64,000 bases of DNA from Alteribacter aurantiacus DSM 18675 (GCF_000429705.1 NZ_KE386941.1:1116001-1180000); one strand, 5' to 3'. Positions 39,918 to 49,669 are shown, numbered from the stretch's first letter. The notes: generated by a model from the sequence alone, not told the origin. Numbers and translations: made by a program.

Positions 39918-40158
39918 CCTTACGTAAATGGTTGAATCATTCTCTTACCACTACTATACGCAAGTACTTGGAAATCGTGACAGTTGCCTATATTTCTCCA
40001 AAAGTCAATGTATCCTTATGAAAAGAATCTTGCACTATAAGGTAGCTATTGGACGACCGTTATTTTTTCAATCAACACTAAAAAGTTGAGAGTGTAAACT
40101 GCTTAATACACGTGTATTTGTTATAATAATGGGAACATCATCCAAAGGAGGAAAATCC

Positions 40159-41172
40159 ATGACCTCTATTCACGTCATTGAGCCCTTTTTAACGATTCAA
40201 TGTTCAGAAAAGCAAGAAAGTACTGTAAAGCGTTATCGTTATGATCTTATCCAGTTCTACGAATGGTGTAAGGATAAAGGAATCAAAGATCAAGAGGTCT
40301 TCGGTTCTGATGCGATCCATGCTTATTATCTGCACTTATATGATACAAAACGATACTCCGTTCTAACGATTAAAAGAATTATGAGTGTATTAAAACAACA
40401 CTATCTTTTCGTTCATCCAAGTCCAAAGAAATCAACACCACTTGATGCTTATTTAAAAAAAGAAACGGTTGAGCATAAAAAGTCCACTGAAGACTTTTTA
40501 CAAACAAAACACATCAAAAAGCTTTTAGTTCTTCTTCCAAGTAACGTAGGATTAACGGACCACCAGCAAAAGTATAGACATTATTACTCACACCGAAACC
40601 AAGGGATCATCCACCTTATGCTCTTCTACGGTTTAACGGTCCAAGAAGTGTGTGGTCTTACAATGAAAGAAGTCCATTTCCCTACTGGCATTATCCGATT
40701 ATTTAGTCGTAAGCGTAAACCCCGTACAGTAACTCTCGAAGCTTTTGATCGGCGTTTGCTTCATCACTATTACAAAACCATTCCGATCTCTGTCAGGCCC
40801 AGATGGCAAACAAATGACCCTTTCTTCGTCAGCTTTGATTTTCAGAGGGGAACATATCGTTGGGATTATGATAACGACAAGCCGAAACAGCTAACGGGAG
40901 TATCTGTACAAAAGATGATTCGTCAAGAAGTGAGAAGAACAGGAATTGGGAAAGGAATCTCGGGAAGAATTCTCCGGAATACTTATATCCTTCATAAACT
41001 CGTTCAAGGTAAGCTACCTGAAGAATTAAAGGATGATTTGGTTTTTGCAACAACCCAACCTTTTGAAAGCTTTACTCGCTTTATTGATGAATCACCGCAC
41101 TTAGAAGATATCAATCCCCTTACAGTCCATGAACGAAAAGGACTGTTGGATGCCCATACATTTCGTTTATAA
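40159..41172 (+). CDS. Tyrosine-recombinase-like protein with degenerate active site
   Basis: A 337-residue protein with a SAM-like core-binding N-terminal half (STVKRYRYDLIQFYEWCKDKG) and a C-terminal catalytic-domain fold. The usual residues are mostly lost: box I has GLTVQEV where GLRxxEL is expected (R to T), box II has GRILRNTY in place of HxLRHT (H to R, but R kept), the second His/Trp is not seen and the nucleophile Tyr position reads FESFTRF. The beta-hairpin Lys (SRKRKPRT) remains. It is probably not a recombinase but a DNA-binding derivative; this is inference. AAAGGAGGAAAATCC precedes the ATG. Confidence 0.7.
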   Translation: MTSIHVIEPFLTIQCSEKQESTVKRYRYDLIQFYEWCKDKGIKDQEVFGSDAIHAYYLHLYDTKRYSVLTIKRIMSVLKQHYLFVHPSPKKSTPLDAYLKKETVEHKKSTEDFLQTKHIKKLLVLLPSNVGLTDHQQKYRHYYSHRNQGIIHLMLFYGLTVQEVCGLTMKEVHFPTGIIRLFSRKRKPRTVTLEAFDRRLLHHYYKTIPISVRPRWQTNDPFFVSFDFQRGTYRWDYDNDKPKQLTGVSVQKMIRQEVRRTGIGKGISGRILRNTYILHKLVQGKLPEELKDDLVFATTQPFESFTRFIDESPHLEDINPLTVHERKGLLDAHTFRL

Positions 41173-41220
41173 AAAAGGTTGACTTTAAAGGTGAATGCCC
41201 CTTTAAAGTCAACCTTTTTT
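41172..41220. terminator. Strong bidirectional terminator
   Basis: A perfect stem of about 20 bp (AAAAAGGTTGACTTTAAAGG with its complement, 8-nt loop) between convergent recombinase-like and hfq genes, with A and T runs on both sides. Confidence 0.92.
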
Positions 41221-41256
41221 TGAATCGCAACCTACATAGAAGGTACGAGACTTGCT

Positions 41257-41487
41257 TCAGCTTTCTTGATTCAACTGCACATTTCGTTGTGGAGAGAAAG
41301 TGGAAATGGCATGTTTATAAACAAGCTGTTGTTTTCCATCTGTGTCCAGAATGACGGTGAAATTATCAAAACTTTTTACAAATCCTCTAAGTTGAAATCC
41401 GTTTAGTAAAAAAACCGTCACCGGAATGTTCTCTTTTCGCAGCTGGTTTAAAAACTGATCCTGAATATTTACAGATTGTTGCTTCAT
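41257..41487 (-). CDS. hfq: RNA chaperone Hfq
   Basis: A 76-residue Hfq. The Sm1 motif lies in VFLLNGFQLRGFVKSFDNFTVIL and the Sm2 motif in LVYKHAISTF. It forms a hexamer that binds small RNAs and mRNAs; in Gram-positives its role is milder than in enterics. GGGAGGTCA precedes the ATG at 41487, so the nine-residue N-terminal extension of the frame is discarded. It is in the order miaA-hfq, as in many bacteria. Confidence 0.95.
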   Translation of the reverse strand: MKQQSVNIQDQFLNQLRKENIPVTVFLLNGFQLRGFVKSFDNFTVILDTDGKQQLVYKHAISTFSPQRNVQLNQES

Positions 41488-41532
41488 AGTCTCGTGACCT
41501 CCCTGAATTGACATTATTATCTTATTCGCTAT

Positions 41533-42459
41533 TTAGTACAGCTTTCCTTCTACAAATTCATGAATTTCTTGAACCTTTTGTTCAACATGATCCGTTACGT
41601 CAAACCAGGTAATATCCATCTTGTTACGAAACCACGTAAGCTGTCGTTTAGCATACCTTCGAGAGTTTTGTTTCAGTTGTACGATGGCTTCTTCCAAAGA
41701 AGCATGTCCTTCAAGATAGTCATACAGTTCTTTGTATCCAATTGCTAGAACGGATTGACAATCCTTAATCCCTTGTTTGTAAAGCCCTTTAACCTCGTCT
41801 ATTAACCCTTGATCCAACATCACGTCAACACGTCGGTCAATTCGATCATAGAGTTTTTGCCTTTCCATCGTAAGGCCAATTAATGTGACATTGTACGGTG
41901 ATTCTTTTTTTACTGTTCCTTGCTCACTAAAAGGAATACCTGTACGTTCATATACTTCCAAAGCCCTGATCACGCGCCTTACGTTGTTCGGGTGAATAGC
42001 TTCATAACTTTTACGATCATTTTCTTTTAGCATTGCATGGAGTTCATGAGCACCATGTTTTTCAACAAATGTTTCCATCCGACTCCTAAAACTCGTATCT
42101 TCTTTTACTTCGGAAAATTCATAACCATAAATAACCGCACTTACATACAAACCTGTGCCCCCGACAATAATGGGCACCTTTCCACGGTTATGGATCTCTT
42201 GAATGCAAGAAGTTGCTAGCCTTTGAAACTCTTGTACTGAAAAAGAGTCTTCCGGGTTTTTAATGTTAATCAAATGATGAGGAATGCCATCTTGTTCGTG
42301 CGGAAGGACTTTCGCTGTTCCAATGTCCATTCCCTTATACACTTGCATTGAATCCCCACTGATGATTTCACCGTTCACTTTTTTTGCAAGGGAGATGCTT
42401 GTTGCCGTTTTTCCAACAGCTGTTGGCCCCACGATGACAATAAGATCTTTTTTATCCAT
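41533..42459 (-). CDS. miaA: tRNA dimethylallyltransferase MiaA
   Basis: A 308-residue MiaA, which adds an isopentenyl group to A37 of tRNAs reading UNN codons. It has the P-loop GPTAVGKTATS, GDSMQVYKGMDIGTAK, a conserved GGTGLYVSAVIYG and NNVRRVIRALEV. The start is the ATG at 42459, after ACAGGTGA; an upstream in-frame ATG at 42480 is less likely. The modified base is further methylthiolated by MiaB, whose gene lies at 50994-52532. Confidence 0.96.
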   Translation of the reverse strand: MDKKDLIVIVGPTAVGKTATSISLAKKVNGEIISGDSMQVYKGMDIGTAKVLPHEQDGIPHHLINIKNPEDSFSVQEFQRLATSCIQEIHNRGKVPIIVGGTGLYVSAVIYGYEFSEVKEDTSFRSRMETFVEKHGAHELHAMLKENDRKSYEAIHPNNVRRVIRALEVYERTGIPFSEQGTVKKESPYNVTLIGLTMERQKLYDRIDRRVDVMLDQGLIDEVKGLYKQGIKDCQSVLAIGYKELYDYLEGHASLEEAIVQLKQNSRRYAKRQLTWFRNKMDITWFDVTDHVEQKVQEIHEFVEGKLY

Positions 42460-42493
42460 ATTTTTCACCTGTCTATCCATCCATTATGCCTAA

Positions 42494-43282
42494 TCACTCT
42501 TTTTCCCATACCCCAAAATGATAAGTTGCTGAAGGTCTTATCTGTTTAGTAAATCCAAGTTCTTTGAAACGCTCGGATCGAAAGTGGTCCTTGAGAACTA
42601 CTCGATGCTTGGCCACTCGTTTTGCTTCTTTAATCGAACGAGAAAGGACGTCTCTTTTTTCGCTCTTATTTAGTAATTGTTTTAATGGGATCATGCCGGA
42701 TGACCCGGCAACTTCCGCTTCAAACATGGGATCGAAGTAAATCACATCGATACTTTCATCCTTCAGCTCCATAAGCCAATTCAAATTCGTATCACCGATG
42801 ACCTCAATACGTCTCATCGCTCTCGTTAACTCAATTCGATTTGTTTCGTAAGTACCAAGTCCCTCCCTTACGATGTAGCTTACAATGGGATGCGCTTCTG
42901 TACCGAAAACCTTCCCCGTTTCACCTACGGCTAAACTCGCTAAGACAGCGTCCGACGCTAGACCTAATGTCATATCAGCTACTTTCATTCCTTCTTCCAA
43001 CCTTAAAGCATTGACTAAGGGATCTTTTCGTGTATTCATAAACCCTTTCCCACGAAACATAGCCGAATTTGGATGAAAGAAAAATGGGTTATTTTGATGA
43101 CCATCATAATAGAGTAGGCGTTTGCTTTCACATATTAGAAGAGGTTCATTGTAGGTGTCCATCATTTGTCGAACAGAAGCACCTTCTCTTGAAATATAGG
43201 TTGCCGAAAAATGTTGTACTGCTTTTTTTGCTTTATTCATCATCGTTTCAGTTGCTTTTGGTGCTGTTGTTACAATCATCAT
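42494..43282 (-). CDS. RsmJ-like class I SAM-dependent methyltransferase
   Basis: A 262-residue methyltransferase-fold protein. Motif I is VADMTLGLASDAVLASLAVG, motif II FGTEAHPI and the catalytic loop FDPMFEAE (DPxF type), the pattern of RsmJ-like 16S rRNA guanine-N2 methyltransferases; the true RNA target is unproven. ATG at 43282 follows AGAAAGAGTG; a GTG two codons earlier is possible. It lies between mutL and miaA in the same direction, so it may be in a mutSL-miaA-hfq transcript. Confidence 0.8.
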   Translation of the reverse strand: MMIVTTAPKATETMMNKAKKAVQHFSATYISREGASVRQMMDTYNEPLLICESKRLLYYDGHQNNPFFFHPNSAMFRGKGFMNTRKDPLVNALRLEEGMKVADMTLGLASDAVLASLAVGETGKVFGTEAHPIVSYIVREGLGTYETNRIELTRAMRRIEVIGDTNLNWLMELKDESIDVIYFDPMFEAEVAGSSGMIPLKQLLNKSEKRDVLSRSIKEAKRVAKHRVVLKDHFRSERFKELGFTKQIRPSATYHFGVWEKE

Positions 43283-43303
43283 GTTCACTCTTTCTTGTGA
43301 AAC

Positions 43304-45196
43304 CTACATTATTCTTTTAAACATCTTTTCCATTTCATATGTTGAAAAGTGCAACACAATCGGCCTACCATGTGGACAGGTATAAGGCTCTTCACACGTT
43401 CTCAGCGTCTCTAACAATCGATACATTTCATCTTGTCTAAGGTGACGATTCGCTTTTATTGCCGCTTTACAAGACATAAGGATAGCAGCTTCTTCCATCA
43501 TTTTAGCTACGTCAATTCTCTTACCCTCAATGACTAGGTCAATCATTTCCCTAATCAAGGCTTCTTCTTCACCTTTTGGGAGCCAAGCTGGGTGGGAACG
43601 AACAAGATATGTCCTCTGGCCAAAGGGCTCCATCTTGATTCCCACAGCTGTCAACGCTTCTTCGTTTTCCAAAAGAGACGTTTCTTCTTTTTGAGAGAAT
43701 TCCAGTGTAAGTGGAATGAGCAAATCTTGTAATCGCTTGTCCACAAGACCTACTTTTTCACGAAAATATTCGTATTTAATTCTCTCTTGCGCTGCATGCT
43801 GGTCGATAATATACATCCCTTGCTCATTTTGGGCCAAAATATACGTACCATGGAGCTGGCCAATGGGATACAACGTGGGCATCAACCCAGAATCTTCTAT
43901 CTCTTTTGTTTCGTCTTCTTTTCTTTCTACAATACGCTCTTCGGGAGCTGACTCACCGGTTTGTTCATTGGATACATGTTCAACTTCCCCCTCTGGCTTG
44001 GGGTCTATCATGACCTTTTCAGCAGACGGCTCGTTTACTTTCATAGTCCGTTTATATGAATCACGCTCGTCTTCCCGGTCGTTCGGTGCACTATTTCCTT
44101 TAGGCTCCCCAACATGTGAAGACTCCCTTTTCGTTGAGGTTCCTGAAAAGCGAAGGGGCACTTGCTCACTTTTCGGTTTTACAACCGGTTGCTTTTTTAC
44201 GTCGGGAATCAAGGTCGTTTTTTTGAACGTATTTTTAATCATGCTTGTAATAAGCTCTGTTAATTCTTGTTCTTTGCTTAGTCTTACTTCAAGTTTAGAA
44301 GGATGAACATTCACATCAATTAATATCGGATCCATCGTAATATTAAGAACCACAATCGGATGGCGACCGATCGGTAATAACGTGTGATAGCCCTCATGAA
44401 TCGCTCTTGAAATAGCAAAGTTCTTTACAAATCTCCCGTTAATTAGAAGAGATATATAAGACCGGTTGGAACGAGTAATCTCCGGTTTTGCAACAAACCC
44501 GTCAATGGAAAAATCCAATGATGTAGCAGAAACAGGCACCATTGCTTTGGCGACTTCATGTCCATAAATAGACGCGATTACACGTAAGCGATCACCATTC
44601 CCCTTTGTGCTTAACAAAGCTTTTTCGTTATGAAAGAGTTCAAAACGAATCTTTGGGTGGGCAAGGGAAAGTCGGTTAATGACGTCTGTTACATGACCAA
44701 GTTCTGTATGGATTGTGCGTAAATATTTCAGTCTGGCAGGCGTGTTGAAGAAAAGGTTCTCTACCCTTACTTCTGTTCCTTTCCTTGCCGCCGAGGTTCC
44801 TTTTTCTTGCTTTTTGCCCCCTTTGTACGTGATAAAACGCCCTTCATCCCCTGTACTTGTTGTTAGGGTCAATTCACTAACAGACGCAATACTAGGAAGT
44901 GCCTCTCCTCGAAATCCCAGAGTGGATATATGGAAGAGATCACGATCATTTTTTATTTTGCTTGTTGCATGTCGAAAGAAAGCCGTTTCAAGGTCATCTT
45001 CTTCAATTCCTTTGCCATTGTCCAATACACGTATGGAAGCGAGGCCTCCTTCCGCAAGATCCACTCGTATGTGAGTGCTATCGGCATCAATGGCATTTTC
45101 GACTAGCTCCTTAACTACAGATGCCGGCCTTTCAACAACTTCCCCTGCAGCTATTTTATTTGAGAGTTGATCGTCTAATTTACGTATGATTCCCAA
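43304..45196 (-). CDS. mutL: DNA mismatch repair protein MutL
   Basis: A 630-residue MutL. The N-terminal GHKL ATPase has ENAIDADSTHI, DNGKGIEEDDL and LGFRGEALPSI. A Glu/Lys-rich linker spans about residues 335-425. The C-terminal domain has the endonuclease motifs DQHAAQERIKYE, SCKAAIKA and CPHGRP, so this is a nicking MutL as in other bacteria lacking MutH. It couples MutS mismatch recognition to strand removal. ATG at 45196 follows GGAGGGAAT. It is 130 bp downstream of mutS. Confidence 0.97.
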   Translation of the reverse strand: MGIIRKLDDQLSNKIAAGEVVERPASVVKELVENAIDADSTHIRVDLAEGGLASIRVLDNGKGIEEDDLETAFFRHATSKIKNDRDLFHISTLGFRGEALPSIASVSELTLTTSTGDEGRFITYKGGKKQEKGTSAARKGTEVRVENLFFNTPARLKYLRTIHTELGHVTDVINRLSLAHPKIRFELFHNEKALLSTKGNGDRLRVIASIYGHEVAKAMVPVSATSLDFSIDGFVAKPEITRSNRSYISLLINGRFVKNFAISRAIHEGYHTLLPIGRHPIVVLNITMDPILIDVNVHPSKLEVRLSKEQELTELITSMIKNTFKKTTLIPDVKKQPVVKPKSEQVPLRFSGTSTKRESSHVGEPKGNSAPNDREDERDSYKRTMKVNEPSAEKVMIDPKPEGEVEHVSNEQTGESAPEERIVERKEDETKEIEDSGLMPTLYPIGQLHGTYILAQNEQGMYIIDQHAAQERIKYEYFREKVGLVDKRLQDLLIPLTLEFSQKEETSLLENEEALTAVGIKMEPFGQRTYLVRSHPAWLPKGEEEALIREMIDLVIEGKRIDVAKMMEEAAILMSCKAAIKANRHLRQDEMYRLLETLRTCEEPYTCPHGRPIVLHFSTYEMEKMFKRIM

Positions 45197-45330
45197 AGGC
45201 GATTCCCTCCGTTTTTACTTTAGCTATTTCGAGAATAGCATTGTGCTTTATTCCATCATAGTCCAAAGGTCTTTAAGCTTCGTTAAAAGAATTGTTTTCT
45301 TTTTCTAACCTAAGAAAGCTACTATAGGAA

Positions 45331-47961
45331 TTATTTTTTAAGTTTTTGTTGGAGCTTATGAATCGATTGAATGGCTTCAAATGGTGTAATGTGAAGCAAG
45401 TCCATTGATTGTAGCTCTTTTAGCACGCTTTTTTCTTTTTTAGAAAGAGCAGGTGATGACTGTTTTTGTTGACCGTATACTGTATCATCAAACAAAGCAA
45501 GCTGCCCGGGCTCTCTTTCCCTTTCTACCTCTTGATAACTTTCCTCAAGTACTCCTTGAGTTACTGGTACCTTAACTTCTTCTTTAGAGTTGTTTTCGAG
45601 CTTGTCCAATATGACTTTTGCTCTCTCGATTAATGGTTTAGGCAATTCTGCTAGTTGAGCAACATAGATACCGTAACTTCGATCCGCAGACCCGTCGATC
45701 ACTTTGTGCAAAAATACTACTTCTCCGTTTTCCTCAGCAGCGGAAACGTGAACGTTCTTTAACTTTGCCAAGTCACTTTCAAGGGCAGTTAGCTCGTGGT
45801 AGTGAGTAGAAAACAAAGTCTTGGCTCCTATTTCATCGTGAATGTATTCCATGATCGCTTGAGCTAGCGCCATTCCATCATACGTTGAAGTTCCACGACC
45901 GATCTCATCGAGAAGGATTAAACTATTATGGGTAGCTTTTGATACTGCATGTTTTGTTTCCATCATTTCAACCATAAACGTACTTTGTCCTTGGGCAAGA
46001 TCATCAGCGGCCCCAATTCTCGTGAAAATCTGGTCAAAGATCGGTATACTCGCTTCCGATGCGGGAACATAACAACCCACTTGCATCATAACGGAACACA
46101 AAGCAAGCTGGCGCATGTACGTGCTCTTACCGGCCATATTAGGTCCGGTAATAAGAAGCATTTCACTACTTGGATCAAGAAGAATATCATTTGGTACATA
46201 GTCTCCTTGGTCAATCATCTTTTCAACTACTGGATGTCGCCCATCTTTAATAGAGACACTTCGGTCCTCATTTATATAAGGCTTTGTGAATTGGTTATCT
46301 TCACTTACTTCGGCAAAGCTTTGTAGCACATCAAACGTACTAATCACTTTAGCAAGCTTTTGGAGTTTTCCGATGTACACTTTTACGTCTTCTCTTAATT
46401 GTAAAAACAACTCGTGCTCCAGCTTCCCGCTTTTTTCTTCCGCTTCCAAGATAAGTGATTCCTTCTCTTTTAGCTCAGGCGTAATAAATCGTTCCGCATT
46501 TGAGAGTGTTTGTTTTCTCTCGTACCTTCCCTCAGGGAGCGATGGCACGTTTGAGCGAGTAACTTCAATGTAGTACCCGAACACTTTGTTAAAGCCAATT
46601 TTTAATGATTTTATGCCCGTAGCCGCTCTCTCTTTTTGTTCAAGTGCGGCAATCCACGACTTCCCATTTTTCATCGCATCTCGGTATTCATCTAGCTTGC
46701 TGTTAAAGCCGTCACGGATCATGCCCCCTTCCGTAATGGATACAGCAGGCTCATCAAGGAGGCTATCTTCAAGAAGCTTTTGTAAATCGGTACACCGATC
46801 CACATTTTCCATGAGTCGATCAGAATACGGGTACTCCAACCGATTCACGGTTTCAAAGATTGAAGGTACTCTTTCAAGAGACTTTTTTAACTGAATGAAG
46901 TCTCTTGCATTTGCATTTCCAAAAGCTACTTTCCCCGAAAGTCTTTCAAGGTCATACACTTGACGCAAGTTTTCTTTTAGTTCTTCCCGTTCAAAAAATC
47001 GGTCCATTAAGATCTCGACCATTCCCAGTCGATCCTGTATTTTCTTAGGATCTAGTAAAGGTCGCTCAATCCACTGCTTCAAGAGTCTACCTCCCATCGC
47101 AGTGACGGTATGGTCAAGAAGCCACAGTAACGAACCGTACTTCTTTTTTTCACGAATCGTTTCTATTAGCTCAAGGTTTCGTTTGGAATGAACATCTAGT
47201 TTCATATAGTCTTTAGAATAGTAAAAGGTCGCCGGCTGTAGATGATCGAGTGAGCGCTTCTTCGTTAGATAAAGGTAGTTTAGCAAGAGGGTTACCGTTG
47301 TTTTTTCAAGGTGTTCATCAAGATTTTTGACCAGTTCTATCATTTCTTTAGGGAGTGAGGCAGCCTCTTCCTCTGAAAACGTCACATTTAACACCTGTTG
47401 AATGCTAGTTCTATATTCATCTGAGAATGCTTTTGATACGACAATTTCTTTCGGTGTATATGCAGCTGCTTCTTGAATGACGTCTTCAATGGACTCGTCC
47501 AATTTAGTAACACGGATTTCTCCAGTTGTAAGATCAGCAGCCGAGAGACCAAAATGCCCATCCTCTTCAAAAAGTGCCAGCAAGTAATTATTTTCTTTTT
47601 CATGTATCGTCGTGCCATCCATCACTGTTCCCGGCGTAATTAGTTGGACAACCTCTCTTTTAACTACACCTTTAGCTGTTGCAGGATCTTCCGTTTGTTC
47701 ACAAATGGCTACTTTATATCCTTTTTCAATAAGTTGATTAATGTAGCCAGAGCATGCGTGGTAGGGAACACCGCACATGGGAATGCGATCCTCTCCTTTA
47801 CCTCTAGCTGTAAGTGTAATTTCAAGTTCTTTCGCAGCTTTAATGGCATCTTCAAAAAAGAGCTCATAAAAATCCCCTAAACGAAAAAATAAAAAGGCAT
47901 CTTTGTAGTCTGCCTTTATTTTTAAATATTGCTTTATCATTGGTGTTTGTTGTTTCGACAT
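45331..47961 (-). CDS. mutS: DNA mismatch repair protein MutS
   Basis: An 876-residue MutS. The N-terminal mismatch-reading segment FRLGDFYELFFEDA carries the Phe-x-Glu. Domains follow in standard order, with Walker A GPNMAGKSTYMRQ and Walker B LLDEIGRGTSTYDG near residue 690, then the FSTHYHEL region. A C-terminal QLALFDD motif is a candidate beta-clamp binding peptide. Length is near the Bacillus norm of about 860. GGAGGAAGA precedes the ATG. Confidence 0.97.
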   Translation of the reverse strand: MSKQQTPMIKQYLKIKADYKDAFLFFRLGDFYELFFEDAIKAAKELEITLTARGKGEDRIPMCGVPYHACSGYINQLIEKGYKVAICEQTEDPATAKGVVKREVVQLITPGTVMDGTTIHEKENNYLLALFEEDGHFGLSAADLTTGEIRVTKLDESIEDVIQEAAAYTPKEIVVSKAFSDEYRTSIQQVLNVTFSEEEAASLPKEMIELVKNLDEHLEKTTVTLLLNYLYLTKKRSLDHLQPATFYYSKDYMKLDVHSKRNLELIETIREKKKYGSLLWLLDHTVTAMGGRLLKQWIERPLLDPKKIQDRLGMVEILMDRFFEREELKENLRQVYDLERLSGKVAFGNANARDFIQLKKSLERVPSIFETVNRLEYPYSDRLMENVDRCTDLQKLLEDSLLDEPAVSITEGGMIRDGFNSKLDEYRDAMKNGKSWIAALEQKERAATGIKSLKIGFNKVFGYYIEVTRSNVPSLPEGRYERKQTLSNAERFITPELKEKESLILEAEEKSGKLEHELFLQLREDVKVYIGKLQKLAKVISTFDVLQSFAEVSEDNQFTKPYINEDRSVSIKDGRHPVVEKMIDQGDYVPNDILLDPSSEMLLITGPNMAGKSTYMRQLALCSVMMQVGCYVPASEASIPIFDQIFTRIGAADDLAQGQSTFMVEMMETKHAVSKATHNSLILLDEIGRGTSTYDGMALAQAIMEYIHDEIGAKTLFSTHYHELTALESDLAKLKNVHVSAAEENGEVVFLHKVIDGSADRSYGIYVAQLAELPKPLIERAKVILDKLENNSKEEVKVPVTQGVLEESYQEVEREREPGQLALFDDTVYGQQKQSSPALSKKEKSVLKELQSMDLLHITPFEAIQSIHKLQQKLKK

Positions 47962-48013
47962 AATCTTCCTCCAGCTCGCATCATTCGTGGTCTAATTATA
48001 ACATAGCCATCCC

Positions 48014-49039
48014 TTATGTTGAGAGAGGAAAACGTTGAGATTGTATCCAACTGTGAAAGCGATCTATCACATCACGATCACTAGAACTGCAATCTGTTTT
48101 CAAGGAAGTAAACATCTCGTCAACAACATCAGTGATCACCTTTTTGTCTCCTTCCTCGTAAGCACGCCGGACAACGGTTGGTAGGGGGTACCAAGGAAGA
48201 GTATGATTGTTCATAATCCAGTCAATCCATTCAAAAAGCGGCTCACTATACGGAATGTGGTGGTACCACGATGACAGGGTACGGTACTCGAAGCCCCTAT
48301 ACGAATTATGTCTAACGTTTCCCAGCCCTCCAACAAGTGTCTTTCTCCTCCGAGAAGAAGAGTGACTGTCGTTTATCATGAGAGGAAGGGCTAATAAAGC
48401 GTCTAGCTGGCTTGTTTTCTTGAAAGTGGGAGACACATTACCAAAATGAAGGTGACCACCTAAAAAAAAGCGATCGATAGGGTTGGCAACTGAAATGGTT
48501 TCAAGCGAGGTATTCTTAAGCTTTTCCTCTTGTTGTTCATAAAGATGGTGTACATGTTCGAACAGCTGTTTTCCAGAATCAGCAGGTTTCGGATGAAGTT
48601 CAAAGATTGGTTTGTAAAAGGTGTATCCTTGTCTAATCATGGCGCCATCAGTCAGTCTCTCAAGTTCGCTTTGATTTAGTTTTAAACTTTGAAACTTACC
48701 ACTCTCTTTATTAGCAATCATATATTCCACGTCTGCTCCAAAGGTGATGGGTTGAGTCTCATTTACTATTTTTTTAACACAATTGTGTTTAGCCGTGAAA
48801 TCTTCAACCACCGTCGTCTTCCCTATCCGAACGATTGTACAACAAAAATCAGAGCATTGTTTCAAGTAAGCTGTTCGAAAAGCTAAGTCTATCATGTCTT
48901 GTAAAAGGTAATGTTTTTTACCTTCTAGGACATGAAGATAAGTAGGTTTTTCATCTTTTGCATGGCACACCGAAATCGAGTGTGCATTGTATTCGGTAGC
49001 GATCATCTTCAACTTGAACAGCGCCAGTTTTTGTTCCAC
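48014..49039 (-). CDS. PhiEco32-type COOH-NH2 ligase (amidoligase) domain protein
   Basis: A 341-residue protein with the hallmarks of the phage-type COOH-NH2 ligase group of the glutamine-synthetase/GCS-like superfamily: TFGADVEYMI (first metal/ATP strand, Glu), GAMIRQGYTFYKPIFELHP, FFLGGHLHFGNVS and RGFEYRTLSSWY. Such enzymes join a carboxylate to an amine with ATP; the substrate here is unknown. It lies between mutS and cotE on the same strand, which suggests a mother-cell or coat-linked role, but that is inference. Confidence 0.75.
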   Translation of the reverse strand: MEQKLALFKLKMIATEYNAHSISVCHAKDEKPTYLHVLEGKKHYLLQDMIDLAFRTAYLKQCSDFCCTIVRIGKTTVVEDFTAKHNCVKKIVNETQPITFGADVEYMIANKESGKFQSLKLNQSELERLTDGAMIRQGYTFYKPIFELHPKPADSGKQLFEHVHHLYEQQEEKLKNTSLETISVANPIDRFFLGGHLHFGNVSPTFKKTSQLDALLALPLMINDSHSSSRRRKTLVGGLGNVRHNSYRGFEYRTLSSWYHHIPYSEPLFEWIDWIMNNHTLPWYPLPTVVRRAYEEGDKKVITDVVDEMFTSLKTDCSSSDRDVIDRFHSWIQSQRFPLST

Positions 49040-49054
49040 TTCTCTACCCTCCTA

Positions 49055-49092
49055 AAAAAAGAATAAGGAAGAAGATTGCTCTTCTCCCCAGT
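49055..49092 (-). terminator. Terminator of cotE
   Basis: AGAATAA and AGAAGA pair with TCTTCT and TTATTCT in a long imperfect stem, followed by seven T on the minus strand, between cotE and the amidoligase-like gene. Confidence 0.65.
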
Positions 49093-49096
49093 TTCT

Positions 49097-49669
49097 TTAT
49101 TCTTCTAAATCTCCCATTAGGAAGTTCGGATCCAGGTCCTCAAAGGCTTCATCTTCTACATCATAATCCCACACTTTTTCATCCCAGTCGTCTCCTGAGA
49201 AGTCAGGATTTACGTAAACACAAACCTTTGTTTCACCGATAACTTCCACCATGAACTCCCGCTCTACTTGCACATTGACATCCGTTGCATTAGTGGCAAT
49301 GGTAGCTTCCAATGTATTTGGTTGTTGAATCGCGCGAGCCAACACTTCCATCTCGTCGGAGAGAACGTTTTTATCTTGAAGGGCCAAAGGTACAATATCT
49401 GTATAGGCAACGGTTTCTGTTGCTACATTGGTTTTCGTATTATTATCATACGAGAACCAAATGTTAATATCGTACTTTCCGTTTACTTCAATGGCGTCTC
49501 CCTTTTTCTCTGCATCGTACTTGTGATTAATGATCCAGCACCCTAAAATGCTAGTCGGCTTATGTGCAGGAGTAATATTGTGACTTGCTTGAGAAAACTT
49601 TCTCCCTTTACCGCACACAGCCTTTGTAATAATCTCTCTGTAATTTAGGTTTTTGTCGCTAAGTGACAT
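49097..49669 (-). CDS. cotE: Spore coat morphogenetic protein CotE
   Basis: A 190-residue CotE. Near the N-terminus YREIITKAVCGKGRKFSQ and HKPTSILGCWIINHKY are family-conserved; the C-terminus is strongly acidic (WDYDVEDEAFEDLDPNFLMGDLEE). CotE assembles in the mother cell around the forespore and is needed for the outer coat. GAGGAGGGAATTGC precedes the ATG at 49669. The mutS-cotE-ymcA-miaB neighbourhood is as in B. subtilis. I found no clear sigma-E promoter in the upstream 100 bp. Confidence 0.95.
   Translation of the reverse strand: MSLSDKNLNYREIITKAVCGKGRKFSQASHNITPAHKPTSILGCWIINHKYDAEKKGDAIEVNGKYDINIWFSYDNNTKTNVATETVAYTDIVPLALQDKNVLSDEMEVLARAIQQPNTLEATIATNATDVNVQVEREFMVEVIGETKVCVYVNPDFSGDDWDEKVWDYDVEDEAFEDLDPNFLMGDLEE

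Noticed and set aside
31903..41172. Prophage or integrative element, because of a serine recombinase (yneB) and a tyrosine-recombinase-like gene
   Set aside because: YneB is a chromosomal SOS-operon gene, the other protein lacks catalytic residues, and no phage or conjugation genes or attachment repeats lie nearby.
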